A stretch of 64,000 nucleotides of DNA from Nitratireductor soli (GCF_001050155.1 NZ_LFVY01000002.1:186001-250000), one strand, 5' to 3'. Positions 16,155 through 25,416 are shown, counted from the first letter of the stretch. The notes: a model not told the origin generated them from the letters alone. Program-made: numbers and translations.

Positions 16155-16676
16155 TCAGGCCGGCAGCCGCCGCCAGGCATAGGACCCCGGGGCCGCCGCC
16201 GTCCTGGCTGTCGGCTGGTAATAGAGCGGAATGCCCGCCTCCTTGCCGGCTTCGAGCTGCGCGAGCGTGCGCGGGTTGGATATCGCCAGGCTGGAGAAGC
16301 CGACGCGCAGCATGTGCGCGACCTGGTCGATCAGCACATTGCCGGTGGCGCGGATTTCGCCATGATAGCCATGCCGCGCGCGCAAGAGTTCGGCCTTCGA
16401 ATAGCTGCGGCCGTCATTGAAGGCGGGAAAGGCAAGCGCCACCAGCGGCAGGCTGGAAAGATGCGGCAGCAATGCGTCCAGCGGCTCGCCGGGCAGAAGC
16501 TCGACGCCGATGCGCCGGGCTTCGCTCTCGCGCGTTTCGGGAGCGAGTTCCAGGAAGACGGCAAGGGGCAGGATCACCTTGCCCGCATCGTTGAGAGCGC
16601 CCGCGTCCTCGCCGCGCCGCCATTCATCGTCGCGAAAGCCGTCTTCGGCCCAGAGTCTGGTAACGGTGTTGGTCAT
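16155..16676 (-). CDS. DUF934 protein of the sulfite-reduction operon
   Basis: A 173-residue protein of the DUF934 family, recognisable by LPLAVFLELAPETRESEARR, the LSSLPLVALAFPAFNDGRSYS core and GNVLIDQVAHMLRVGF near the end. The family is nearly always encoded after cysI/cysH in alpha- and betaproteobacteria and is assumed to help sulfite reduction; its biochemical role is not established. The ATG at 16676 lies 11 bases after the cysH stop. It is the last gene of the operon. Confidence 0.85.
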   Translation of the reverse strand: MTNTVTRLWAEDGFRDDEWRRGEDAGALNDAGKVILPLAVFLELAPETRESEARRIGVELLPGEPLDALLPHLSSLPLVALAFPAFNDGRSYSKAELLRARHGYHGEIRATGNVLIDQVAHMLRVGFSSLAISNPRTLAQLEAGKEAGIPLYYQPTARTAAAPGSYAWRRLPA

Positions 16677-16687
16677 AGACGTTCCTA

Positions 16688-17452
16688 TCAGGATGACGGC
16701 GCCAGCGCCGTCTCGAGGCCCGGCAGATGAATGCCGCATTCGGTCTTGGCCTGTCCGGCCCAGCGGCCCGAGCGTGCGTCCTCGCCGGGCTTGACCGGGT
16801 TGGTGCAGGGAAAACAGCCGATCGACAGGTAGCCGTAGGCGACCAGCGGGTTCTGCCGGAGATCGTGCTTCACCATATAGGCCGCCTGGTCCTCCGTGGT
16901 CCAGCGCGCCAGCGGGTTGACGCGGATGCGCGACCCCACCGCCTCGAACACGGGCATGTCGGCGCGCGTGGCGGCCTGGCCGCGCTTGCGGCCGGTGAAC
17001 CAGGCGCGATAGGGAGCGATGGCACGCGCCATCGGCTCCACCTTGCGGATCGCGCAGCAGGCGTCGGTATCGCTCCTGTGCAGGATGCCGTCGGGATCGT
17101 CGGCGGCCAGCGCATCGTCGAGCGGCTTGACGATGACGATGTTGGTCAGGCCCAGATCCTCGGCAAGCTGGTCGCGATAGCCGAGCGTCTCGCCGAAATG
17201 CTGGCCGGTGTCGAGAAAGCTGATCGGCAGGTCGCCGTCGGCCTCGGCGATCATGTGCAGCAGTGCTGCCGAATCCGCGCCGAAGGACGAGACGGCGGCA
17301 ATGCCGCCATCCTCGCGGAACAGGTCGATCGCCACGGCGATGACCTCCTGCGCCGGCAGGTGGCCGTAGCGCGCGTCGAGCGTTGCCGCCAGCGCGGCGA
17401 CATCGCCCTCGCCGGCGGATGCCGGATCAGGCAGCCTTGGCTTCCTGGCCAT
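16688..17452 (-). CDS. cysH: Adenylyl-sulfate (APS) reductase, assimilatory
   Basis: A 254-residue CysH-type reductase. The PP-loop-like SSFGADSAALLHM starts the domain (about 54-66). The cysteine pattern CCAIRK, CFPCTNP and the catalytic ECGIH near the C-terminus is the [4Fe-4S]-binding set of APS reductases; enzymes that use PAPS lack the CC and CxxC cysteines. It should reduce APS to sulfite with thioredoxin. The ATG at 17452 lies 26 bases inside the end of cysI, so the genes overlap and are coupled. Confidence 0.93.
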   Translation of the reverse strand: MARKPRLPDPASAGEGDVAALAATLDARYGHLPAQEVIAVAIDLFREDGGIAAVSSFGADSAALLHMIAEADGDLPISFLDTGQHFGETLGYRDQLAEDLGLTNIVIVKPLDDALAADDPDGILHRSDTDACCAIRKVEPMARAIAPYRAWFTGRKRGQAATRADMPVFEAVGSRIRVNPLARWTTEDQAAYMVKHDLRQNPLVAYGYLSIGCFPCTNPVKPGEDARSGRWAGQAKTECGIHLPGLETALAPSS

Positions 17453-19097
17453 AAAGGGCCTCCTTGAAAGGTGCCTGCCCCAGGCGCCGATAGGCGTCGA
17501 GGAAGCTCTCCTCCTTGTTCTCGCGGTTGGCGAGATAGGTTTCGACGATGGTTTCAATGGCGTTGGTGATCTCGTCCGGGCCAAAACCGCGGCCGATGAT
17601 CTCGCCGATGGTCGAGCCCTCGCGGGCCGAGCCGCCGAGCGTGATCTGATAGAGTTCCGCGCCCTTCTTCTCGACGCCCAGAATGCCGATATGGCCGACA
17701 TGGTGATGCCCGCAGGCATTGATGCAGCCGGAAATCTTGATCTGCAGGTCGCCGATCTCTTCCTGCCGGGCCTGGCTGGCGAAGCGCTGCGAAATCTCCT
17801 GCGCCACGGGGATGGAGCGGGCATTGGCGAGCGCGCAATAGTCGAGCCCGGGGCAGGCGATGATGTCGGTGATCAGCCCCGCATTGGCCGTCGCCAGGCC
17901 GATCTCGACCAGGGCGGCATGCACCGCCGGCAGGTCGGCGCGCGCCACATGCGGCAGGATCAGGTTCTGTTCGTGGCTGACGCGGATCTCGTCGTTGCCG
18001 TATTGCTCGGCGATATCGGCGATGGCGTCCATCTGCGCGTCGGAAGCGTCGCCCGGCACCTCGCCGATGCCCTTCAGCGATATGGTGACGCAGGCATAGT
18101 CCGGATTGCCGTGCGTGGTGGCGTTGCGGTTGAGCCAGTCGGCAAAGCCCGCATTGGCCTTGACCGCCTTGCTGATCGTAGCATCGCCTTCCGGCCGGGC
18201 CTTGAGCCGCGGCGGCGCGAAATAGGTCCCGATGGCGCGGATGTCGGCTTCCGGCAGCTTGAGCTCGCTCTCCTTCAGTGCGGCGAACTCCTTTTCCACC
18301 TGGGCCGTCAGTTCCTCGGTGCCGGTCTCGTGCACCAGGATCTTGATGCGCGCCTTGTACTTGTTGTCGCGGCGTCCGCCGAGATTGTAGACGCGCAGGA
18401 TCGCTGTCGCATAGGAGAGCAAATCCGCCTCCGGCAGGAAGTCGCGGATCTTCTTGGCAACCATCGGCGTGCGGCCGAGGCCGCCGCCGACATAGACGGC
18501 GAAGCCGAGCTCGCCCTTGTCGTTCTTCTTCAGGTGCAGGCCGATATCGTGCACCTCGATGGCGGCGCGGTCGCGCTCGGCTCCCGTCACGGCGATCTTG
18601 AACTTGCGCGGCAGGTAGGAGAATTCCGGATGCAGCGACGACCATTGCCGCAGGATCTCCGCATAGGGGCGCGGGTCGGCCACCTCGTCGGCGGCGGCGC
18701 CGGCGAAATGGTCGGCCGTCACGTTGCGAATGCAATTGCCCGAGGTCTGGATGCAGTGCATCTCCACTTCGGCCAGCTCTTCGAGAATTTTCGGCACGTC
18801 GGTCAGCTTCGGCCAGTGGAACTGCAGGTTCTGGCGCGTGGTGAAATGGCCGTAGCCCTTATCGTAAGTGCGCGCGATATGGGCAAGCTTGCGCAATTGG
18901 CGCGGCGACAGCGTGCCGTAGGGGATGGCGATGCGCAGCATGTAGGCGTGCAGTTGCAGATAGACGCCGTTCATCAGCCGGAGCGGCTTGAACTCGTCCT
19001 CCGTCAACTCGCCGGACAAGCGCCGCGCCACCTGGTCGCTGAACTCGGCGACGCGGGCGTTCACGAAGGCATGGTCGAATTCGTCGTAGCGATACAT
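17427..19097 (-). CDS. cysI: Sulfite reductase, siroheme [4Fe-4S] hemoprotein
   Basis: A 556-residue nitrite/sulfite reductase family protein. The two-repeat architecture is present, with HFTTRQNLQFHW in the first half and the cluster/siroheme cysteines ACPGLDYCALA and SGCINACGHHHVGHIG (C-x5-C ... C-x3-C). The operon with cysG, cysH, DUF2849 and DUF934 identifies sulfite rather than nitrite as substrate. It reduces sulfite to sulfide with six electrons. The ATG at 19097 begins the conserved MYRYDEFD start. There is no flavoprotein (cysJ) nearby, so electrons probably come from ferredoxin. Confidence 0.93.
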   Translation of the reverse strand: MYRYDEFDHAFVNARVAEFSDQVARRLSGELTEDEFKPLRLMNGVYLQLHAYMLRIAIPYGTLSPRQLRKLAHIARTYDKGYGHFTTRQNLQFHWPKLTDVPKILEELAEVEMHCIQTSGNCIRNVTADHFAGAAADEVADPRPYAEILRQWSSLHPEFSYLPRKFKIAVTGAERDRAAIEVHDIGLHLKKNDKGELGFAVYVGGGLGRTPMVAKKIRDFLPEADLLSYATAILRVYNLGGRRDNKYKARIKILVHETGTEELTAQVEKEFAALKESELKLPEADIRAIGTYFAPPRLKARPEGDATISKAVKANAGFADWLNRNATTHGNPDYACVTISLKGIGEVPGDASDAQMDAIADIAEQYGNDEIRVSHEQNLILPHVARADLPAVHAALVEIGLATANAGLITDIIACPGLDYCALANARSIPVAQEISQRFASQARQEEIGDLQIKISGCINACGHHHVGHIGILGVEKKGAELYQITLGGSAREGSTIGEIIGRGFGPDEITNAIETIVETYLANRENKEESFLDAYRRLGQAPFKEALYGQEAKAA

Positions 19098-19113
19098 CGG
19101 GCGAAGACCTGCT

Positions 19114-19434
19114 TTAGATGGCGTGCGGCGCGCCGTGGCGCGACTGCTTGCCGAGATCGGGGTGGATGGACGGCCCGCCCGCGCGAATGCGTTCGCGCAG
19201 GCGGGTGGGGAGGACGCGGCCATCCGCGATTTCGATGTCGACGAGGGTGACATCGACGACGAGATTGGCGGCCAGCGCCGCATTGCCCGTCGCCAGGAGC
19301 CTCTCTTCGGCTTCCGCGTCGCGGGCGACCTCGGCGCCGCCGATCGTCTCGACCCAGCGGTCGCCGGCGCCGAGCCAGACGGTCTCGCCATCGGTCAGGC
19401 GGTTGGCGGCAACGATCTTCGCAACAACCTTCAT
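19114..19434 (-). CDS. DUF2849 protein of the sulfite-reduction operon
   Basis: A 106-residue protein starting MKVVAKIVAANRLTDGETVWL with a GDRWVETI strand, typical of DUF2849. It is found between cysG and cysI in alphaproteobacteria; its function is unknown. Its ATG overlaps the cysG stop by 4 bases (ATGA) and it ends 16 bases before cysI, so it is translated with both. No cofactor-binding motif is visible. Confidence 0.85.
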   Translation of the reverse strand: MKVVAKIVAANRLTDGETVWLGAGDRWVETIGGAEVARDAEAEERLLATGNAALAANLVVDVTLVDIEIADGRVLPTRLRERIRAGGPSIHPDLGKQSRHGAPHAI

Positions 19435-20861
19435 CGGACGCGCTCCAGTTGATGCTTGCGGGCGGCGAGCGCCTCGGAGCGCTTGAAATTGGCGCCGGCG
19501 ACGGCGTCGCCGATCAGCGTCATGACCGGGCCGGTCAGTTCGCCGCGTTCGCTGAGCGCCGGCAGGTCGGCCAGCGTGCCGTGCAGCAGACGCTTGCCGT
19601 CGAGGCTGGCGTTCTCGACCACGGCGACGGCCGTGTCGGGCGAAAGCCCCGCCTGCATCAGCCGGCCGGCGACGTCGGCGGCGACCGAGCGGCCCATATA
19701 GACGGCAACGGTCGCGCCGGAGACGGCAAGGCTCGCCCAGTCGGGCAGGGTGCGGCCCTTCAGATCGTGGCCGGTGGTGAAGACGATCGACGAGGTAACG
19801 CCGCGCAGCGTCAGCGGCAGCTCGAAATCGGCAGCGGCGGCGAAGGCGGCGGTAACGCCCGGCACGACTTCATAGGAGATGCCGGCATCACGCAGCGCCG
19901 CCATTTCCTCGCCGGCGCGGCCGAAGATCAGCGGATCGCCGGATTTCAGCCGCACGACGCGCTTGCCGGCATGGCCGAGCTCGACCAGCAGATCGTTGAT
20001 CTGCGCCTGGCTCTTGGAGTGGCAGCCCTTGCGCTTGCCGACGCCGATGCGCTCGGCGTCGCGGCGGCCCATGGCGATGACCGCTTCCGGCACCAGCGCG
20101 TCGTGGACGATGAAATCGGCCTCCATCAGCAGGCGCTGGGCGCGCAGCGTCAAGAGATCTTCCGCGCCCGGGCCGGCACCGACCAGGGCGATGTGGCCCG
20201 GCAGGTCGTTACCGGCGGCAAGCAGGCTGGAGGCGCTGCGGCGGGCACCGGCCAGGTCGCCGCGCTCGGCGGCGCGCGCCGTCTCGCCGGTGAAGAACGA
20301 CTTCCAGAAGCGGCGGCGGGCAAGGCCCTTCGGCACCAGCCGCTCGACCGCGTCGCGGTACTGCGTGGCGAGATGCGCGAGCACGCCCAGAGAGGGAGAG
20401 AGCATCTGGTCGATGCGCGCCCTGACCATCTGCGCCAGCACGGGGCCGGCGCCTTCCGTGCCGATGGCGACCACCAGTGGCGCGCGGTTGACCAGCGCCG
20501 GGGTGTAGAAGTCGCATAGGGCAGGGCGGTCGACGGCATTGGCCGGGATGTTCTTCGCCCGCGCATCGGCGACGATGGCGCGATCCTGCGCCTCATTGTC
20601 GGTCGCGGCGAAGACGAGCACGGCATTTTCGATATAGCGGGCCGTATAGGGCGCGCGGATCAGGCGCGCGCCGTTCGCCTCCGCCCAGCCGGCCAGCGCC
20701 GGCTCGGGCGCATCGGCGACGATGGTGAGGTCGGCGCTCGACTGGCCGATGAGCCGCGCCTTGGCCAGCGCCTCCGCGCCATTGCCGACGATGACCACGG
20801 CGCGGCCCTCGACCCGCATGAAGACGGGGAAAGCGGCAAGCTTTGCGATATCTGTCGCCAT
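19431..20861 (-). CDS. cysG: Siroheme synthase (precorrin-2 dehydrogenase/ferrochelatase fused to uroporphyrinogen-III methyltransferase)
   Basis: A 476-residue bifunctional enzyme. The N-terminal ~200 residues carry the NAD-binding VVIVGNGAEALAKARLI of the dehydrogenase/chelatase. The C-terminal ~260 residues are the SAM methyltransferase with VGAGPGAEDLLTLRA, VHDALV, RLKSGDPLIFGRAGEEM and PGVTAA. It makes siroheme for the sulfite reductase encoded two genes on. It is first in the minus-strand operon, so the promoter is in the region after 20861. Confidence 0.95.
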   Translation of the reverse strand: MATDIAKLAAFPVFMRVEGRAVVIVGNGAEALAKARLIGQSSADLTIVADAPEPALAGWAEANGARLIRAPYTARYIENAVLVFAATDNEAQDRAIVADARAKNIPANAVDRPALCDFYTPALVNRAPLVVAIGTEGAGPVLAQMVRARIDQMLSPSLGVLAHLATQYRDAVERLVPKGLARRRFWKSFFTGETARAAERGDLAGARRSASSLLAAGNDLPGHIALVGAGPGAEDLLTLRAQRLLMEADFIVHDALVPEAVIAMGRRDAERIGVGKRKGCHSKSQAQINDLLVELGHAGKRVVRLKSGDPLIFGRAGEEMAALRDAGISYEVVPGVTAAFAAAADFELPLTLRGVTSSIVFTTGHDLKGRTLPDWASLAVSGATVAVYMGRSVAADVAGRLMQAGLSPDTAVAVVENASLDGKRLLHGTLADLPALSERGELTGPVMTLIGDAVAGANFKRSEALAARKHQLERVR

Positions 20862-20936
20862 GGTTCGCGAGCCTTTTTGAAAGATGCCCGGAATAATGAC
20901 GATCTGCCGCCCTTTTCAGAAGAAACACACTCGCGG

Positions 20937-20975
20937 GCTGCAAGGCGCGGCAAGATTGCTTTTGCGCCTTGCAGC
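20937..20975. promoter_or_regulatory. 12-bp stem hairpin between cysG and the host-attachment gene
   Basis: GCTGCAAGGCGC (20937-20948) and GCGCCTTGCAGC (20964-20975) form a perfect 12-bp inverted repeat with a 15-base loop. It lies in the 216-base divergent region, about 75 bases upstream of cysG and 100 upstream of the plus-strand gene. No T-run follows. It may be a leader structure or operator; no known riboswitch is recognised. Confidence 0.45.
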
Positions 20976-21077
20976 ACTCCGGCAGCAAATCCTTCCCCCG
21001 CGATGATCGGTCGCTTGCGGGAACGGGAGTGTGAGCCCCGCGTTGTTCGCACAGGAATGCAATCGAAGGAGATGGAA

Positions 21078-21527
21078 ATGGGTGAGATCCGGCTGGTTCA
21101 CGACATATGGGTTCTGGTCGCCGATGGCGAGAAGGCGCTGTTCCTGCGCAATGAGGGCGACGCTACCTATCCCAATCTCCAGGTCGTGCGGCAGATGCAT
21201 GAGGAGAACCCGCCGACCCGCGAGCAGGGTACGGACAGGCCGGGCCGCTTGAACGATGGGAACGGGGTTCACCGCAGCGCCGTCGACGACACCGACTGGC
21301 ATCGCATTGAAAAAGAGCGCTTCGCCGCCGATATCGCCGAACGGCTTTACAAGCTGGCGCATCGCGGCACCTTCGACCGCCTGGTGCTGGTCGCTCCGCC
21401 GCTGGTGCTGGGCGAATTGCGCAAGGAGATGCACAAGGAGGTGGGGGACCGTGTGGTTGGCGAGGTCGCCAAGACGCTGACCAATCATACGGTGAGCGAT
21501 ATCGAGAAACTATTGATGCAGGGGTGA
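21078..21527 (+). CDS. Host attachment family protein
   Basis: A 149-residue protein starting MGEIRLVHDIWVLVADGEKA with RLVLVAPPLVLGELRKEM near the C-terminus. This pattern fits the family annotated as protein required for attachment to host cells, whose fold resembles a release-factor/RNase-H-like domain. The attachment role comes from work on one agrobacterial member and need not hold here. AAGGAG lies six bases before the ATG at 21078; the ATG at 21072 falls in the ribosome-binding site. It appears to be a single-gene unit. Confidence 0.75.
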   Translation: MGEIRLVHDIWVLVADGEKALFLRNEGDATYPNLQVVRQMHEENPPTREQGTDRPGRLNDGNGVHRSAVDDTDWHRIEKERFAADIAERLYKLAHRGTFDRLVLVAPPLVLGELRKEMHKEVGDRVVGEVAKTLTNHTVSDIEKLLMQG

Positions 21528-21570
21528 GCCAGGGAGGCCGGCGACGGCGAAGCCAGGCCAGGCTGCACCG

Positions 21571-22314
21571 TCAGACGTGCTGGCCGCCATTGATGTGCAC
21601 TTCGGCCCCCGTCACATAGGACGATTGATCCGAACACAGGAAGAAGATCGTGTCGGCCACCTCGGATGTCTGGCCGAGACGGCGCAGCGGCAGGGTTTCC
21701 ACCAGCTTGTCGGTGCCCGGCGACAGGATCGAGGTTTCTATCTCGCCCGGCGCGATGGCGTTGACGCGGATGCCGTGCGGGCCGAAATCGGCCGCCATCT
21801 CGCGCGTCAGCGCGACCAGCGCCGCCTTCGACGTCGCATAGGCCGTGCCGGCGAACGGATGCACCCGGCTGCCGACGATGGAGGTGACGTTGACGATCGA
21901 GCCCTTGGCCGTCGCCAGTTCTCTGAACAGCCCGCGCGCCAGCATGATCGGCGCGAAGAAATTGACCTGGAACACATCGCGCCAGACATGCATCGGCGTC
22001 TCGATGGAGTCCATGCGCTTGCCGCCCTCGAGTTTGGGCGAGATGGCGGCGTTGTTGACCAGCGCGTCGAGGCGCCCGCCATTCTTCTCCAGCCGGTGGC
22101 GGATCTCGCCGATGGCGATGCCGACGCCTTCCTGGTCGGAAAGATCAAGCTGGATATGGTCGTCAGGCCCGGCCGGCCAGGGACAATCCTCGGCGAAAGC
22201 CTGCCGCGAACAGGTGATGACACGCCAGCCCTCGCGCGAAAAGCGCTTGACGGCCGCGTGGCCGATGCCGCGGCTGGCGCCGGTCAGAACCAATGTCTTT
22301 CGCTCGTCGGCCAT
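21571..22314 (-). CDS. Short-chain dehydrogenase/reductase
   Basis: A 247-residue classical SDR. The cofactor motif is TGASRGIG (residues 11-18), then NNAAIS, the catalytic Ser in NVTSIVGS, YATSK (Tyr-x3-Lys), and a C-terminal VTGAEVHINGGQHV. The substrate is unknown. The start at 22314 opens the conserved ADERKTLVLTGAS. It lies 73 bases downstream of the pbp1A gene on the same strand, but nothing ties it to cell-wall synthesis. Confidence 0.9.
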   Translation of the reverse strand: MADERKTLVLTGASRGIGHAAVKRFSREGWRVITCSRQAFAEDCPWPAGPDDHIQLDLSDQEGVGIAIGEIRHRLEKNGGRLDALVNNAAISPKLEGGKRMDSIETPMHVWRDVFQVNFFAPIMLARGLFRELATAKGSIVNVTSIVGSRVHPFAGTAYATSKAALVALTREMAADFGPHGIRVNAIAPGEIETSILSPGTDKLVETLPLRRLGQTSEVADTIFFLCSDQSSYVTGAEVHINGGQHV

Positions 22315-22387
22315 GCGCTGCTCCCTGTTTCGCCTTATGTAGGCGAGCCCGGCCGGGAAAGCGATAGGCAAACCGGAGCGGCGAAGT

Positions 22388-24640
22388 CTAATTTCCCAGG
22401 ATGATGTCGAGAATGGAGCCCTGGCGCTTCTGCGGGGCCCCGCCGACATCCGCTGGCGGCACCGGTCGGCGGACCGACGCTGTGCGGTCGTCGCCGCCCG
22501 GCGCCGGTATGGCTGCCGGAGGCACCGGCCGTGCGCTCTGCGCAGCGCCTTGCGAGCCGCCGCCCACCGCCGCCGTCGGCACGGGACGGCCCGCCGGACG
22601 AGTTTCGACCATGCCGACCGCCGGCCGGCCAGGCGACCACGAACCCGGCAACCGTTTCACCGGCCGGCCTTTTTCAGCCTGCTCCATGAAGGCGCGCCAG
22701 GCCGGGACCGGCAGCGAACTGCCGGTCGCCTTGGTCGCTTTCGACGTGTCGTTACCGAACCAGACGCCAGTGACGAGATCGGCGGTGTAGCCGACGAACC
22801 AGGCATCGCGTGACTGTTGCGTGGTGCCGGTCTTGCCGGCAGCGGGCCGGCCGATAGCGGCAGCCTTGGCGCTGCCGAAGTCTATCGTGCCCTGCATCAT
22901 CGAGTTCATCATGCCGATGATTTCGGGGCTGGCGACGCGCGTCATGCGTGGCTTGCCCTGTTCGTAGAGCACTTTTCCGGAAGTCGTTCTGACACGGCTG
23001 ACGAAGTGAACCTCGGGCCGCAGCCCGCCGGTGGCGAAGGGCAGGTAGGCGGCGGTGAGCTCGAGCGGCGTCACCTCGGACGTGCCGAGCGCGATCGAGG
23101 CATTGGCGTTGAGGTCGGATTCGATGCCCATGCGCTGCGCCACCTCGACCACCGCTTTCGGCCCCACCTCCACGGCAAGCTGCGCGGCGACGGAATTGAG
23201 CGAGCGGGCCAGCGCTTCCGACAAGGTGACAGGGCCGTAATACTTGCCCTTGTAGTTCTCCGGCGTCCATTTGCCGATTTTGATCGGCGCGTCGTTGCGC
23301 ACGCTGTCGGGGGTTCGGCCCTGCTCGAGCGCGGCCATGAAGACGAATGGCTTGAAGGCCGAACCCGGCTGCCGGCGCGCCTCCGACGCGCGGTCGAACT
23401 GGCTGTTGGCGTAGTCGTAGCCGCCGACCATGGCGCGCACGGCGCCCGTCGTGTCGATCGACACCAGCACGCCCTGGCTGACGGCGAGTTTGCCGCCCTT
23501 TTCGTCGATCGATTGGCGGATGGTCTTTTCCGCCTCCTTCTGCAGCGCCAGATCGACGGTCGCCTCGACGATGATGTCGGCGCCGCTGTCGCCGATCAGC
23601 CCCGGCAGTTCCTCCATGATGCGGTCGGCCACATAATGTTCGGAGCCGGTCCAGTAGGCGGCGGCCCGCGTTGCCGGCTGGCTCATGGCGGTGGTCATCT
23701 CGCTGTCGCCGATCATGCCCTGGTCGCGCATGGTGGCCAGAACCACCTGTGCCCGGGTTTCAGCCGCCTGCGGGTCACGCGCCGGCGAAAGCCTGGACGG
23801 CGCCTTGAGCAGGCCGGCCAGAAGCGCGGCTTCCGAAAGCGTCACCTCCTTCGCCGACTTGTTGAAATAGCGGCGCGAGGCGGCCTCGACGCCATAGGCG
23901 CCCGAGCCGAAATAGACCCGGTTGAGATACATTTCGAGGATCTGGTCCTTCGAATGCTTCTGCTCCAGCCACAGCGCCAGGAGCACCTCCTGCACCTTGC
24001 GCTCGATCGTCCGATCGGGTTTCAGGAACAGATTCTTGGCAAGCTGCTGCGTCAGGGTCGAGCCGCCCTGCGTCAGCCGTCCTGCCATGACATTTTCCGC
24101 CATGGCGCGCGCCAGGCCGATCGGATCGACGCCGAAATGCGAATAGAAGCGCCTGTCTTCGATGGCGATGACCGCCTGCGGAATGTGCGGCGACATTTCA
24201 TGCAGGCCGACGGCCTCGCCGCCGGTCATGCCACGATTGGCGATCAGCGCTCCATCGGCGGAAACGATGCGGACATTCGGTGGCCGGTCGGGAATCTGCC
24301 AGGTGGTGGCCGCCGGCATCTTGGCACCGTAATAGGCGACGAGGCCCGCGCCGGCGATGCCGCCCCACAGCGCCAGCACAAGCATCCAGTACACCGCGCC
24401 GCGCAGGAAGCCGAAGAAACCGCGCCCGCTGCCGCCCCTGCCGCGCTTGCGACGCGTGGTTCGGCTCCTTGCCGTTTTTCCCTTGGCCGGCCCTCTGGCG
24501 GAGGCCTTGCCCGGCTTGCGCTGCTGGCGCGACGGGACGACGCGGTCGCCATCGCCGAGCGTCAGATCCCCGCCGCCCCGGCGTCCCTGCGGGGCGTCGA
24601 AAGTCGGTTCGATCCTGCGTCGTCGCGTGTCGCGCGCCAT
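22388..24640 (-). CDS. Penicillin-binding protein 1A family, bifunctional transglycosylase/transpeptidase
   Basis: A 750-residue class A PBP. A basic cytoplasmic tail (1-75) is followed by one membrane helix (about 85-108, WMLVLALWGGIAGAGLV). The GT51 domain has EDRRFYSHFGVD and GGSTLTQQLAKN. The transpeptidase domain has the active-site SxxK in PGSAFKPF, SLN and KTGTTQQ. The last ~90 residues are a low-complexity tail rich in Pro/Gly/Ala (PVPPA repeats), unusual in a PBP and probably disordered in the periplasm. The ATG at 24640 is preferred; upstream in-frame codons are unconserved. Confidence 0.93.
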   Translation of the reverse strand: MARDTRRRRIEPTFDAPQGRRGGGDLTLGDGDRVVPSRQQRKPGKASARGPAKGKTARSRTTRRKRGRGGSGRGFFGFLRGAVYWMLVLALWGGIAGAGLVAYYGAKMPAATTWQIPDRPPNVRIVSADGALIANRGMTGGEAVGLHEMSPHIPQAVIAIEDRRFYSHFGVDPIGLARAMAENVMAGRLTQGGSTLTQQLAKNLFLKPDRTIERKVQEVLLALWLEQKHSKDQILEMYLNRVYFGSGAYGVEAASRRYFNKSAKEVTLSEAALLAGLLKAPSRLSPARDPQAAETRAQVVLATMRDQGMIGDSEMTTAMSQPATRAAAYWTGSEHYVADRIMEELPGLIGDSGADIIVEATVDLALQKEAEKTIRQSIDEKGGKLAVSQGVLVSIDTTGAVRAMVGGYDYANSQFDRASEARRQPGSAFKPFVFMAALEQGRTPDSVRNDAPIKIGKWTPENYKGKYYGPVTLSEALARSLNSVAAQLAVEVGPKAVVEVAQRMGIESDLNANASIALGTSEVTPLELTAAYLPFATGGLRPEVHFVSRVRTTSGKVLYEQGKPRMTRVASPEIIGMMNSMMQGTIDFGSAKAAAIGRPAAGKTGTTQQSRDAWFVGYTADLVTGVWFGNDTSKATKATGSSLPVPAWRAFMEQAEKGRPVKRLPGSWSPGRPAVGMVETRPAGRPVPTAAVGGGSQGAAQSARPVPPAAIPAPGGDDRTASVRRPVPPADVGGAPQKRQGSILDIILGN

Positions 24641-24798
24641 GCCTGCCCTTGCCCCAAAAAACTCCGGCGCAGCGGCGCGAAAACCCGTTCCGGTTCTCCC
24701 ACGCGCGATGCGCATCCTCAACAACCCGCAATGCGGGGTTCGTGGAGAGTAAAGGCCAGCGGTTTAAGGCGCAGTTAAGTCAAAATAAACGGAATGGA

Positions 24799-25416
24799 TC
24801 AGCTGTGGGCGAAAATGTCCTCTTCTTCCCAGCCCATCAGGTCGAGCCTGGCGCGTGTCGGCAAGAACCGAAAGCACGCCTCGGCCTCGGCCATCCGGTT
24901 TTCCCGCGCCAGCCGCATGAGAAGCTTTTCGCGCAGCCCATGCAGGTAAAGCACATCCGAGGCCGCGTATTCGAGCTGTTCGGGCGAAAGCTCTTCGGCG
25001 GCCCAATCCGACGATTGCTGCACCTTCGACAGGGAGATGCCGAGCAACTCGTTGCACAGATCCTTCAGCCCGTGCCGGTCCGTATAGGTCCTGGTCAGCC
25101 GCGAGGCGATCTTCGAGCAGAACACCGGTTCCGCCATCACGCCGAAGGCGTTGTAGAGAACGGCGATGTCGAACCGACCATAGTGAAACAGCTTGGTGAT
25201 GTTGCCGTTGCCAAGGAGGGCCACGAGGTTCGGCGCGGTCTTCTGCCCGGCTTCGATCTGCACCACGTCGGCCGTTCCGTCGCCCGGCGACAGTTGCACC
25301 ACGCACAGCCGGTCGCGATGCGGCCGGAGCCCCAGCGTCTCCGTGTCGATGGCGACGGCATCGACCGCGTAGTGATCGAGGTTCGGCAAGTCGTTCTTGT
25401 GCAGGCGAATGGTCAT
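24799..25416 (-). CDS. Ribonuclease D-like 3'-5' exonuclease
   Basis: A 205-residue DEDDy exonuclease domain: IDTET (first Asp/Glu), HYGRFDIAVL (second Asp) and EQLEYAASDVLYL (Tyr and last Asp). It lacks the HRDC domains of full-length RNase D and represents the short version common in alphaproteobacteria. It trims RNA 3' ends, possibly tRNA. It follows the M20 peptidase gene by 22 bases on the same strand. Confidence 0.87.
   Translation of the reverse strand: MTIRLHKNDLPNLDHYAVDAVAIDTETLGLRPHRDRLCVVQLSPGDGTADVVQIEAGQKTAPNLVALLGNGNITKLFHYGRFDIAVLYNAFGVMAEPVFCSKIASRLTRTYTDRHGLKDLCNELLGISLSKVQQSSDWAAEELSPEQLEYAASDVLYLHGLREKLLMRLARENRMAEAEACFRFLPTRARLDLMGWEEEDIFAHS

Noticed and set aside
22817..24778. 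653-codon plus-strand frame over the PBP1A gene
   Set aside because: Mirror frame of a high-GC gene with no domain or ribosome-binding site.
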